Assembly (NCBI GenBank): GCA_003427395.1
Contig: BFEA01000417.1
Location: 470,651 to 507,711, forward strand
Direction of reading: 5' to 3'
DNA: 37,061 bases
From: Chara braunii
Taxonomy: Eukaryota; Streptophyta; Charophyceae; Charales; Characeae
Part shown: positions 22,713 to 31,604 of the stretch, piece by piece
How the letters are laid out: the number at the start of each line of letters is the position of its first letter
Numbering within the stretch: position 1 is the first letter of the stretch
The notes under the pieces: model-generated
What the model was told of the DNA's origin: nothing
Seen by the model: only the letters and a program-made list of their open reading frames with translations
The model's database searches: none
Made by a program: the position numbers and the translations under genes

Positions 22713-23245
22713 TGTAAGTTCAGGGGGTCTGACTCGATGCCACACACATAATGACTCAGATAGAAACGAATCTGGCAGAGAGTTAATACATTTATGTAAG
22801 TTCAGGGAGTCTGGCTCAAAGCCTCGCACATGCTGGAACCCAATGGTTGCAACTTGGCTATACTTTATTACTACTCTATCTAAGGACGAGCTAATCAGAT
22901 TGTTCTATAAGTTTAGGTGGTCTAACTATAGCCGTATCACAACTTGAAGAAAGTACAACTAAGAATAGAATTGATGGTAAACTGGGGCAGGCTGAACTTA
23001 AGTTAGTTCAGTCATATGCAGCCTTAGAAGACAAAGGTAAAGATAAGTATATATAACTTGGATACTTTAAACAGTCCGGGGCGACTAGAGTGGTCTAGTC
23101 ATGTGCCCAAAGAAGAAAAAAATAGTTGTGATCTCTGTTTGTGTATATTTGGCCACGTCAAAACGCTCTATAAGTTTAGGTATTCTGACTCTAGGCCTGA
23201 CTAAGTTGAGTTGTTCTGTAAGTTCATGCGGCCTGACCTATGCCT
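22713..23245 (+). repeat. Five irregularly spaced copies of a 30-bp motif
   Basis: A motif close to TGTAAGTTCAGGNGGTCTGA followed by CTC-ATGCC occurs at 22713, 22795, 22906, 23169 and 23217, always on the plus strand. Spacings are 82, 111, 263 and 48 bp, so it is not a simple tandem satellite. The intervening DNA is not obviously shared. The 110-codon ORF at 22615-22947 runs through the first three copies and is not called as a gene. Confidence 0.65.
23079..23108. other. Nested hairpin
   Basis: GACTAGA (23083-23089) pairs with TCTAGTC (23094-23100) around GTGG. GGGC (23079-23082) and GCCC (23105-23108) can extend the stem past a bulged ATGT. Confidence 0.6.
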
Positions 23246-23530
23246 TATGTAAGCCGGGTATAAAGGGTTAAATTATTGAGAGATCATGAACTATCGTTTG
23301 TTCAGGTTGACTTTGGGATGGTGAGAGTACTTACCTTTGTGGTTTGACTTGCATGTGACTGAGTGAGGCCACTACTTAATCTGAGTTTCAGATTGATAGG
23401 TAGTTGTTTTAATTGCTCGCCACGTGCTAGAGTCATAGGAGTTAGTGTCAATTCCTGCATTTTCTGTAATAAGTTTTTTTACTTAAGTCAATTCTTGCAT
23501 TTTCTTAGATTTTTTCTTATACTTGGTTTT

Positions 23531-24235
23531 GTATAAATCTTGGCAAGCTATTTTCTCTACGGGAAGCGCTGCCGAAATTTCTACAAATCCAAGGAGTTAG
23601 TTGAATTTTGACTTGTCAAAAGTTCAACTTTGTCCTTTCTCGTATCTGACTTAGTTAAAATTTGGGAAGTGTCCCTTTCTGGAGGGAGTGCTGCCCAAAT
23701 TTTTGCTAATTCAGGGAGTTAAAAAAAAGTGGACTTTGGGAAGTCAAAAGTTACTTTCAAATTCTGGACTTAGCCTTGTATAAATTTTGGCATAGCACTT
23801 TTCTAGAGGGAGTGTTGCTGAAATTTCTACAAAACTAAGGATTTAATTAAATTCTGTCTAAAGTTGAACTCGAGCTATCTTTCGAGTTCATATCTGACTT
23901 AGTATAAATCTGGAAAGCCTCCCTTTCTAAAGGGAGTGCTGCCCAAATTTCTGTTATTTCAGAAAGTTAGACAAAATTTGAATTTTCAGAACTAGGAATT
24001 ATTTATGCTTTCTATATCCAGCTTAGTATAAATATGGAAAGCCTCTCTTTTTAAAGGGAATGGTGCCCAAATTTTTGCTATTTTAGGAAGTTAGACATAA
24101 TTTTGACTCTTTGGAGTTATAAATTATTTATTCCTTTCATATTTGGACTTATATAAATTCTGGGAAGACACTTTTCCTACGGGAAGCGCTGCCAAAATTT
24201 TTTGAGTTTAGAGGAGATCGATTATATTTTGACAG
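23531..24235. repeat. 124-bp satellite, six monomers
   Basis: The landmark GTATAAAT (or a close variant) falls at 23531, 23654, 23778, 23902, 24026 and 24151, spacings of 123, 124, 124, 124 and 125 bp. Each monomer carries TGGNAAG, a TTTCTNNAGGGAGTGCTGCC-like block, CAAATTT, a GGAGTTAG word and ends near ATCTGACTTAG. Monomers 2, 4 and 5 share GCCCAAATTT while 1, 3 and 6 carry variants (GCCGAAATTT, GCTGAAATTT, GCCAAAATTT), so two subtypes may exist. A worn half-monomer may lie at 23440-23525. Confidence 0.92.
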
Positions 24236-24440
24236 GTGGCGATTTTGATAGTCCACTCTGACTAAGGAAAGACTACCATATTGTTTAGAGGTAGGCTTAG
24301 ACATAGTTAACTAAGATGATTTAGGTAAGATCACGATATGGAGATTGTTCTCCATGAACTTATAGGTTTAGCATGGATCATTGACTTGTCATATGTTACA
24401 TGTCCTCTTGATCGTCTGACTCAAGTTCAAGACTAGACTC
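24236..24440. other. Intergenic
   Basis: No gene or repeat partner was recognised. Confidence 0.4.
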
Positions 24441-24445
24441 AGCTC

Positions 24446-24484
24446 GATCCCTTAAGGATCATCATCTGTTATCACTGATAACAG
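24446..24484. other. Two adjacent palindromes
   Basis: GATCCCTTAAGGATC (24446-24460) is a palindrome apart from one extra C. Five bases later CTGTTATCACTGATAACAG (24466-24484) is a perfect 9+1+9 palindrome. The pair lies about 210 bp beyond the 124-bp satellite. Confidence 0.8.
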
Positions 24485-24864
24485 GTCGGTTGCCGATTCG
24501 TTGGTTAACGACTCAATTCCACACTCAACCTAAAAAGCTTTAGCCCTGGTGATTTCATTGTTTCGTTATGGTTTCATCCGGACTTTTATTGAATGGCCAT
24601 TTGACAAAGGTATTGAGTATTTAATTAAGGTTGGTTGGACAGGAGGTTGGGGTTTGCATGACTAAAGCAAGGGGTATGAGTGTTGAAGATGGTTGGGGTT
24701 GACTCCGTGTAGTGCGTGGGTTGTCGATTGACTCGTTGATGTGATTTGCAAGTATGTTCTATGAATCAGATTCTGAAATTTGGTTGCCTGCGACCACATA
24801 TATACGTATGGCTGTGAGGGACCCCAATGAGACTGATAGAAGTGATCGTCACATACTTTCCCCT

Positions 24865-24871
<7 letters not shown>

Positions 24872-24901
<30 letters not shown>
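24872..24901. repeat. (TA)n microsatellite
   Basis: About 15 TA units. Confidence 0.97.
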
Positions 24902-24904
<3 letters not shown>

Positions 24905-26152
24905 GAGTGTACGTAGGGTGAATGTCTGCATAGATTAAAGGGCTCCGTACAAAGAGCATACTTCAGAGGGTAAGACTGAGAGGCCCAGGGAGGACTCCTC
25001 CGTTTATTTTTGCTTTGCTTCTTGAGAATTTTCTTAGTCGGACGTTGGTCCTGGGCCGGGATTCGAGGTCCTTGTCCAGGACACCCCAAACCCTAAGCTT
25101 TGCAGGGGCGGGATTTTCCCTCGCGCAGAGCGTATTTGCCTTGCCTACCGAGACGCTCAGACCAAAGGCCGAAGGTCTCGCGGCGGTTGCACGACTATTC
25201 CTTCAGCCGTGCAATGTCGTGAAGGATTAGACCCTCACGACACTTCGAGTCTGACACTTGAGTTTCATAAGCGTTACTAAGATCCACGAGGGACTGCTTG
25301 ATTATGGGCACTACATAGTACGCCATCATTGCGACTGCTTGCGTACGCCTGCATTGCGAGTCGATATGAGTAGGCCTACGTCCATGCGGTTTTATACTAA
25401 GTCTCGCGCGCGACGCTTATTTGTTTTCCGCACCGGAAAGTTATGGGTTGGCTACCGAGGGGCTAGGAGCGTTGTTACGTTGTTTGTGTTGTGTTGTTTC
25501 GTGTGTATGTGTGTGTTTTATTTTTGTGTTCGTAAAGTGGTGTGCACGTGGTGTGTGGGATACGTCCTAGTCGACCGACGACAGGCCGCGCTTGGGACTT
25601 CAACCCCCCAAGATGGCGGTTCGCGTGCGGGTCCGATAAAGGCGTATTACCGCGCGTACCCCCTATGCTCCGCGCGTACCCCCTATGCTACAGCGAACGA
25701 GAATCGCCCTCGGCTGGTCCACCTCTGCGATTGCAACTGATTAGCTTTCGTACTGTGGACTGGTAGCTCGGCGGGGATACGCCCACCGAAGGGAGGTGAC
25801 AACTTCCGTAACGTGGAGGTAAGTCGTGCCTCGCGTAGGCCCTATCCTGTCGTAGGGGCTCGCAAGAGGTATGGCTGGCGCACTCAGCCGGAGCGGCTTG
25901 CGGAAGCTCCATGTATATTCGCGACGAAGGATGTAAACCAACTCCTGCCTGACGCGGTTGGGAGGGTCCCGCGCTGCCCTGATGCGGTGCTGGACCGATG
26001 CGCTCGACAGCGGGTGTCGATTGCTTGTGCCTAGGGCCAAGACTCTGTCTATTCTGAGAGCGACTATGGCGCTGCACGACTATAGGCCTGGTTACTGGTA
26101 CCATCAGGCCCGGTGGAAGCCTATGTCTGGGGAAGGGCCCTGAATCACGGTC
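24902..26152. other. GC-rich intergenic DNA with 20-bp tandem pair
   Basis: CGCGCGTACCCCCTATGCT occurs at 25651-25669 and 25671-25689 (period 20, identical). GGGATTCGAGGTCC at 25058 and the reverse complement of GGACTTCAACCCCCC (about 25588) look like isolated B-boxes without partner A-boxes. ORFs of 71-160 codons overlap on both strands across 25258-26104 and none is recognisable. Confidence 0.5.
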
Positions 26153-26557
26153 ATGCTAAATTACGATGGGGGTGATGAAGTGCGGATGAAGATTAACGTG
26201 GAAGGGGCTAAAGAGGTGGAGATGCGGACTGATGGAAAACTACAGGACGCGATCACGGAGGTGAAAGACCGTGTGGAGAGGCATTGCAGGAGGGACAGAG
26301 TGACAACAAAATTGCAGGTAACGGTCTCGTATCATGAGACCGAGACCTCGATGGACACAACGAACCTGGAACAAGCCCATCTGGACCGGGACACAGGTGG
26401 GGAGAGCGAAATGAGCAAAGCGGGAGATCAGGAGACGGACCTCAGGTCCTGGAATAGACCAGGCGAGGTCCAGAGGTATCACCGGGCCGCTAAACCGGTG
26501 GAAGAGGGACCCGAGGCCAGCTCTCGACAATTGACGTCTAGAGGCCGAGAGACGTGA
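26153..26557 (+). CDS. Hypothetical charged protein, 134 aa
   Basis: Not recognised. It begins at an ATG and is rich in Glu, Asp, Lys and Arg with regular spacing (for example DAITEVKDRVERHCRRDR at residues 32-49), consistent with helical or coiled-coil character. No signal peptide or membrane segment is visible. The plus frame has only charged and polar residues over most of its length, unlike the antisense ORF at 26240-26530. After the stop, a frame shifted by -1 stays open for about 50 further codons of similar Arg/Glu-rich content, and a frame shifted by +1 opens at 26583. It may therefore be a truncated reading of a longer protein. Low to moderate confidence that it is real. Confidence 0.4.
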   Translation: MLNYDGGDEVRMKINVEGAKEVEMRTDGKLQDAITEVKDRVERHCRRDRVTTKLQVTVSYHETETSMDTTNLEQAHLDRDTGGESEMSKAGDQETDLRSWNRPGEVQRYHRAAKPVEEGPEASSRQLTSRGRET

Positions 26558-26582
26558 GAGAAGCAGAACAGGGGGAAAAAAC

Positions 26583-26902
26583 GTGTCTGAGAGGACGCAC
26601 AGAGGGAGGTCAACGCGCGCAGAGAGTCGCAGAGAGAGAGAAAACAGCTATGAGAGTAACACAGCGGGTACGTTCAGCTTGGCGAGCCAAGGCTATGGAC
26701 ACTCCACTAGTCTGACGTCATCACTGATGATGGGGCTAGAGCTACGATTGAGAGGGGCACTCACACGACAGTTAAAAAAGTGAGACAAGAGACGGGTTTT
26801 CCCTCTGTCAACGGTCATCATTAACTACTTGGTTCATACGATTTTCTTGCTTACTTTCAGACGCAAGGAGCGTGAGAATGAAGTCATGATGAGAGCTGAC
26901 TA
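26583..26902 (+). CDS. Hypothetical Arg-rich ORF with a possible 81-bp intron
   Basis: Not recognised. The ORF opens at a GTG at 26583, so the true start is unknown, and reads Arg/Ser-rich sequence ending RGALTRQLKK before a stop at 26781. A donor-like AA|GTGAGA begins at 26780, and a strong acceptor with a pyrimidine tract (TTTTCTTGCTTACTTTCAG) ends at 26860. Removing 26780-26860 keeps the frame and adds RKERENEVMMRAD before a TAA. The added residues match the charged composition of the upstream part. The intron is inferred from splice-site appearance and phase only. The upstream limit and the relation to 26153-26557 are unresolved. Confidence 0.28.
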
Positions 26903-27850
26903 ATGCACATGACTCTTCTGCGACGACTCATGACTTCGTGGATTGAGGTCGTTCGACCCCTGCTAATTAACTGCGAGAAAGGATTGAGCGAGGGTTGACC
27001 ATCGCACTCCCTATTCTGGTTGACGTCACCTGCTTCATGATATCAGCTTGTTCTCTCTGCGCTCGCTAGCTCGAATCACGTGTGACGAGGCAGGGGAACG
27101 AGCCGGTAGGAAACCACCAACAAACATTCTGGGAGGAAACCAGATCTCGATTACTAGCTGTTGTACGCGAGCGCTTATGGCGCCAATCGTGCTGAGACCT
27201 TTGGCATTTTCTGAAATGTGAGCTCTATTTCAGCCGTTCTTGCCCTTCCAGAGGAGTTGAACTAGCGAGGAATTAGTAAGATCATTGCAAGCAGAGTGAG
27301 AGTTGCATTTGTTTTGAAACGACATTGCAAATTCGAGCACCGCTCTGTTACGACTGCTCTGATTTTTCCAATAATCACGTTTTATCGGTCGTGCTTTTGA
27401 TGTCAACCATGTATGGTGGTGCGAACGCTTATCAAGTTCGCTGATGGACTATTTTGAGTAAGTGGCCAGTGGACTCGGAATAACACGTTGAACGTGAGCC
27501 TTGTGGTATCTGTCACAGAGGACCAGTCATATGTATCTAATTAGAAAGGTAAGTTTTCATCGTTTCAGTGTTCTGTCGTTTCGGACTTAGTAAGTCGGAT
27601 TGGGTATGATCTCGTTTCGGAAGGCGGGGACTTCCGGCAGCTAGTTGGAGTGCATGAACGAGTCGATGGTCATGCAAAATATTTTTGGAGGTGCTAGCTG
27701 TTGATATGATCTCTACAATAGCGCGATTGTCCTTACTTTGTTTATCTGCGTAGTGCCTCCTTATGTGCTATTGTACCTCGTACTCAACCACCCCTTTGTA
27801 ATGTAACCTACTAGGTCAAAACAGGCGAGCTTAGTAGCACTCCATGATGG
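26903..27850. other. Intergenic, no gene seen
   Basis: No ORF above 60 codons and no repeat partner. A donor-like AAAG|GTAAGT lies at 27549 without a matching open frame. Confidence 0.45.
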
Positions 27851-27853
27851 GAA

Positions 27854-28063
27854 GTGCAATTAAAGTTCTCGCCAGAAGGCCTTCAGGTAGAATATGGAAA
27901 GTGCAAAGACTGGCAGCGACAAAGAGGGCTAGTTAAAATTGAGGGTTACATAATGGGTGAGCAAGTGGCTATTTCAGTTCTTAATTACCCGCTAAATGGG
28001 CAAGAAACGACGGGTACAGAGGAAAGTCGCTTATCTGTTGGCAAGGTTTCTGATGGACGGTGA
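27854..28063 (+). CDS. Hypothetical ORF, 69 codons
   Basis: Not recognised. It has mixed, globular-like composition (GLQVEYGKCKDWQRQRGLVK, then IEGYIMGEQVAISVLNYPL). The frame opens three codons earlier, after a TGA at 27845, and begins at GTG, not ATG, so it is more likely an internal exon or a fragment than a full gene. No signal peptide or membrane span. It lies in the same strand as the ORFs up to 31604. Confidence 0.28.
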   Translation: MQLKFSPEGLQVEYGKCKDWQRQRGLVKIEGYIMGEQVAISVLNYPLNGQETTGTEESRLSVGKVSDGR

Positions 28064-28428
28064 TTAGGTGTTACCCATTACTCTTTTCCTAATTATTTTG
28101 AATGATACTCGTAACATAACCCGTGTTACTTTGTGGGATGATAAAATGGTTTCAGTGTTTAAGTGTTATGTTTGAGTGGAATCGTTTCAGGGTAACTCCT
28201 CAGTATTGCGCGTGGGTCCGAACTACTGTGATCAAGGTTTAGAGTTATTATCAGACAGAAAATGATTTTGGGTCGTTCTCGGGATTCAACAGAATTATAG
28301 ACATTGGAAAACGTTTTGTCAAATCCTCATGGGGTGTATCTAAGGGGTTTCGGATTGGATCTAGTTAGCACAGTGAAAATTCACCTCAGCCACTACCCCG
28401 TGCCTTTAAATAAAAAGCCATAATTTGA
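28064..28428. other. Intergenic, no gene seen
   Basis: Stop-rich in all frames; no repeat partner recognised. Confidence 0.4.
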
Positions 28429-28883
28429 GTACTCACCTTTGAAGTTTGCAAGTTCTGGGTGGATCGGGCAGGACCGCTCAACGTTCTGGCGGAACTGATG
28501 CACGAGAGTTTGGTACCCATCCGGGTAAAACGTCCCGGTAGGATCTATCCAGATAGGTGTCATCGACTCTTGAAGGGTAACGCTTACTGTGTGTGAAACC
28601 TAGATCAATTGGGGCTTTGATTGAACAAAAAGCGGTTGGGTCTCCTTCTCTATTTAAACAGGCCTTGTGCTTCACCGCTACCTCGGAAAGGAACCCTTAC
28701 GTAGGCCCAGCTAGTTTGGCACGGATTATCTGTCCAAACCTCAGCAGTGAAATACTCAGAGAATGTATAAGCGGCCGGACTTCTATTGTAAGTCCAGTCA
28801 CCTTGGCTGGTCCTACTACAAGAGTACAGCGGAAAGCGGGGATGTGCTCGGTCGGAAGTCTTCAGAGCGTTCATGCATTGTGA
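28429..28883 (+). pseudogene. Frameshifted hypothetical coding region
   Basis: Not recognised. The frame open from 28429 reads protein-like sequence (for example LAELMHESLVPIRVKRPG) to a TGA at 28594. A frame shifted by -1 continues from 28593 (start GTG) for 96 codons to 28883, including LARIICPNLSSEILREC. The join falls in GTGTGTG at 28589-28595, where gain or loss of one TG unit would connect the two. Together they give about 150 codons. Neither part begins with ATG, so an upstream exon or loss of the start must be assumed. The minus-strand ORF at 28650-28985 is the less likely reading. Confidence 0.35.
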
Positions 28884-28939
28884 CACTGGGATGGGGAAAA
28901 AAGAACTGTGTCTGTGGGTCGCCTGAAAGTCGTTGCTAG

Positions 28940-29269
28940 TCGTACAGAGGTTTGGGTTGTAAGCTAGCCATACCCCTCTATGCATATCAGTCTCGTGCCA
29001 GAGGTAAAGCCCTCAGAGAAGGTACGGCAAGGGCAAAAGCTTTGCGTGTCTGCTTTATTATGGATGACGCTGTTGGGCAGATATTTGGCAAGGTGCCTTT
29101 AGTCAGGGCTGGGGAGGGGGGGAGAAACTGCAGACTATATCACCTCATGTCTGACCAGCTAATAACCACGAGGTGTGAAGTAGGGAATGAGCTATTGGAT
29201 TCAGTCCTCCGATTAACTAAGCAACATATGGCAGGTCGAGCTGGTGCTCAAACATGCTCCGAGCACTGA
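28940..29269 (+). CDS. Hypothetical coding region, about 109 codons
   Basis: Not recognised. The frame is open from 28940 to the TGA ending at 29269. It starts with a small basic stretch (SRARGKALREGTARAKALR) and continues as globular-like sequence with hydrophobic and charged residues alternating (VCFIMDDAVGQIFGKVPLVR, CEVGNELLDSVLRLTKQH). No ATG lies near the start; the first Met is internal at IMDD. No membrane span. It comes 57 bp after the preceding coding-like region, which suggests parts of one gene. Confidence 0.35.
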   Translation, partial: SYRGLGCKLAIPLYAYQSRARGKALREGTARAKALRVCFIMDDAVGQIFGKVPLVRAGEGGRNCRLYHLMSDQLITTRCEVGNELLDSVLRLTKQHMAGRAGAQTCSEH

Positions 29270-29640
29270 AACGCCTGTCCTCGAGCATAGGAATCTGAGT
29301 GGACTGGTTGTTCACCGACTGCTTGCTCTTACGAACTTCACACTCCTGTTTGGGGTACGCAACCTATGTTTAATGAGGATCCTTCCCACACTTCATAACT
29401 TTCCGTAAGTAGGCAGTTATGCAACTCAGAGCATTAATCTCTTGCCCCGATGAGTCACAGATAAGGACTGCGGATAGGGGTCCCATCGAACTCACTAGGG
29501 CCAACGATTACGTTTTAGTGCCTCCCTGTGTTTTACTGGAAAAGAAGGTATAGGGATATACATATAAATAAATATATGTATATATATGGGTGATTCTACT
29601 AGACCTGCAGGAAAGGGGTGTCCCTAGATACGGATAGTAG
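29270..29640. other. Spacer with short (TA)-rich patch
   Basis: A TATA-rich patch at 29558-29588 is the only feature seen. Confidence 0.4.
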
Positions 29641-29988
29641 TCTGAACCCAGTCTTGTCGTTCTTAAGGGATCACATGCCAGGGAGTTGCTAGTTTGGAAA
29701 AAAGGTCCAGAGAGACGCGCTTCTGTTTTCCTTAATCTCGTGCCAGAAAGGGAAGATGAAGATAGGGGGAGAGATATGGGAAGTAAGGACACCCTTTTTG
29801 TGACCTGCACGCTATACCAAGCAAAAACGGAAGGTTGGAAAAATAGGATAGTGGGTGCGACTGAGGAATACAAGAGGTTTCTGAGAGAGTTTGCTATGGA
29901 GAAGCAGAAAACCGCCACAAGCTCATTGAGTACGTTTTCTACATCTGTAAGTCAAGTGGGAAACCGCACAACACCGTTTCATCGCTAG
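29641..29988 (+). CDS. Hypothetical coding region, 115 codons
   Basis: Not recognised. The frame is open from 29641 (after a TAG) to 29988. It reads basic, then acidic and helical-looking sequence (NLVPEREDEDRGRDMGSK, TEEYKRFLREFAMEKQK), with a Ser/Thr-rich end. The first Met is internal. A donor-like TCT|GTAAGT lies at 29947, so the Ser/Thr tail may be intron. The antisense ORF (29508-29918) is Ser/Leu/Phe-rich, as expected for a shadow frame. Confidence 0.38.
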   Translation, partial: SEPSLVVLKGSHARELLVWKKGPERRASVFLNLVPEREDEDRGRDMGSKDTLFVTCTLYQAKTEGWKNRIVGATEEYKRFLREFAMEKQKTATSSLSTFSTSVSQVGNRTTPFHR

Positions 29989-30079
29989 AAAGTTTGGAGC
30001 AGTCTAGGGCAAAAATCCAAGAGAGTATGAGAGTGACCATATCTCTTTCTTAGAGGACCCCGGCAGTGAATGTGATCAG

Positions 30080-30850
30080 TAAGCAATATACAGCGTTTGA
30101 TACAGTACTGTTAACAGTGGATGGTACTGAGTACTGTTATCAATGCGCAGGGCTCAGTACTGCTAGCAGCATTCAGTGCTCAACGCAGTTGCCAATATGC
30201 AGGGCTCAACACTGATGGTGACAATCAAACAACGACACCATCAACTCTCAATCAGTACTCAGTCAATGATCGGGCAACACTCAAACAGTTCTTTGGTCAG
30301 TTTTTCAGTCAGAGTTCAATTGATGTTATAACAGTATTTTGGACGTTCGAATATCAGCTAGCGAAATTGCATTTGCTATTAGTCATTGAGTGATCATAGT
30401 ACAGTGACTCATTACTCAGGCAGATCTCAGACAACATCCAATCAGCAGTTATCTCAACAATCAATCACTGGTCAGTCAACATACTTTGTGCTCAGCACCC
30501 AACAATTGAAATCAGTGGTTCTGTGACATGTTGCTCTGTAGCTTCAGCTACATGTACCCCCAGCTGGCAGCGTTCTGCCGTCCCGGCAGTATTCGGATTC
30601 CTAGTCAGCGTAATCTCTGCAACACTCAGTTTCAGTTAGCAGAATTTTTGCAATCATCCAGTTCTCTTTTCAGCAATTAATCATTTTACTGATCAACAAT
30701 CAGTCAGTTCGCTGATCAGTAGTCAATCAGTATTCAGACAACATTCAGACAGTAATTAGGCAACAGTCAGGCAACATTCATACAACGTTCAGACAATATT
30801 CAGACAGCATCCAGAAAAAGCATCTGGAGACAACATTCGGAAACAACACC
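30080..30850 (+). repeat. CAGT/CAAC-rich cryptic repeat with an 11-bp tandem array
   Basis: 30080-30730 is crowded with CAGTACTG, CAATCAGT and CAACA words in no fixed phase. 30731-30818 resolves into eight 11-bp units close to (T/C)ATTCAGACAA, with no gaps. The array runs directly into the open frame that continues into the coding-like region beginning near 30856. Confidence 0.75.
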
Positions 30851-30855
30851 TAGGA

Positions 30856-31604
30856 TTGTATTTAAGAGGCACTCAAGCAACGGTTTTTCTATCAAATCAA
30901 ACCCGTTCTCTCTTTTCATCTAACAAGGAGCGACAACTTGCCAAACACATGAGAGAAATCAACCCCATTTCGATCGAGCAGTTTGTCCTTGACAACCTTC
31001 ATCTAATCGCTGTCAAAGAAAGCTTCCTCTACAGGTATGTCAGAATCGATGGATTCAAACGCGAAGATCTGTCTATCTATGTTGTTCTCACCGAGTTTGC
31101 TGACGGGACAGTCAACGACCTGTGGATCTTTTTGAAAAAGAGGAATGAGACACACTCTCGTTTTGATGAAGTGTGGGCAGCAGTAGCAAGGTATGTGCAG
31201 TGGAAAGTTGAGAGACTCAGGGGAATACAAAGCTAGTCCATAGCTTTGGTCCTAAGCTTTTCACGGACTATCCCAAACCTCCGGTCCCTTACTATCTTAC
31301 TAATGACTCTTATTGGGATGGACTGGTGGACTTGGTAAAGAGGTACATATCGCCCGCGGAGATCGACTCTGAGGCAGTGACCGAACCCTTTGAGTTTCCA
31401 CATCTTAGGAGGGGCATTTTCTCTCGGCCATATCTCTCTACTCTATGGGAGGAATTTTGCGCCATGGTTGACTTCCGTATCATGGACTTGGCTGGAAGTG
31501 CTTGGAACTAGCAGGGTTCAGGTGGTTCTACATTCAGAAGCCACAGGCTCAGAGAGTACGAAGACATGGCAAGAAACCCAAACGACAGACAGCAAAGTGA
31601 CAGA
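30856..31604 (+). pseudogene. Frameshifted hypothetical coding region, best gene candidate
   Basis: Not recognised. Three abutting open stretches read convincing protein. The first (30856-31236; first ATG 30949) includes NPISIEQFVLDNLHLIAVKE and DEVWAAVARYVQWKVERLRG. The second, shifted -1, is open from about 31221 to 31511 and includes YPKPPVPYYLTNDSYWDG and SRPYLSTLWEEFCAMVDFR. The third, shifted -1 again, runs from about 31505 to a TGA at 31602-31604 and ends in a basic tail (RVRRHGKKPKRQTAK). The first join lies at a GGGG run (31220-31223), so loss of one G explains it. No signal peptide or membrane segment. The frame is open upstream into the 11-bp array as far as 30760, so the start is uncertain. 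Pseudogene, or a gene with two assembly deletions. Confidence 0.5.

Noticed and set aside
25055-25606. Isolated B-box-like words (GGATTCGAGGTCC; GGTTGAAGTCC on the minus strand)
   Set aside because: No A-box at tRNA-like distance, so a pol III module is not supported.
25258-26104. Overlapping 160- and 138-codon ORFs on opposite strands
   Set aside because: Both strands are open at once in a GC-rich area with low stop frequency, and I could not prefer either.
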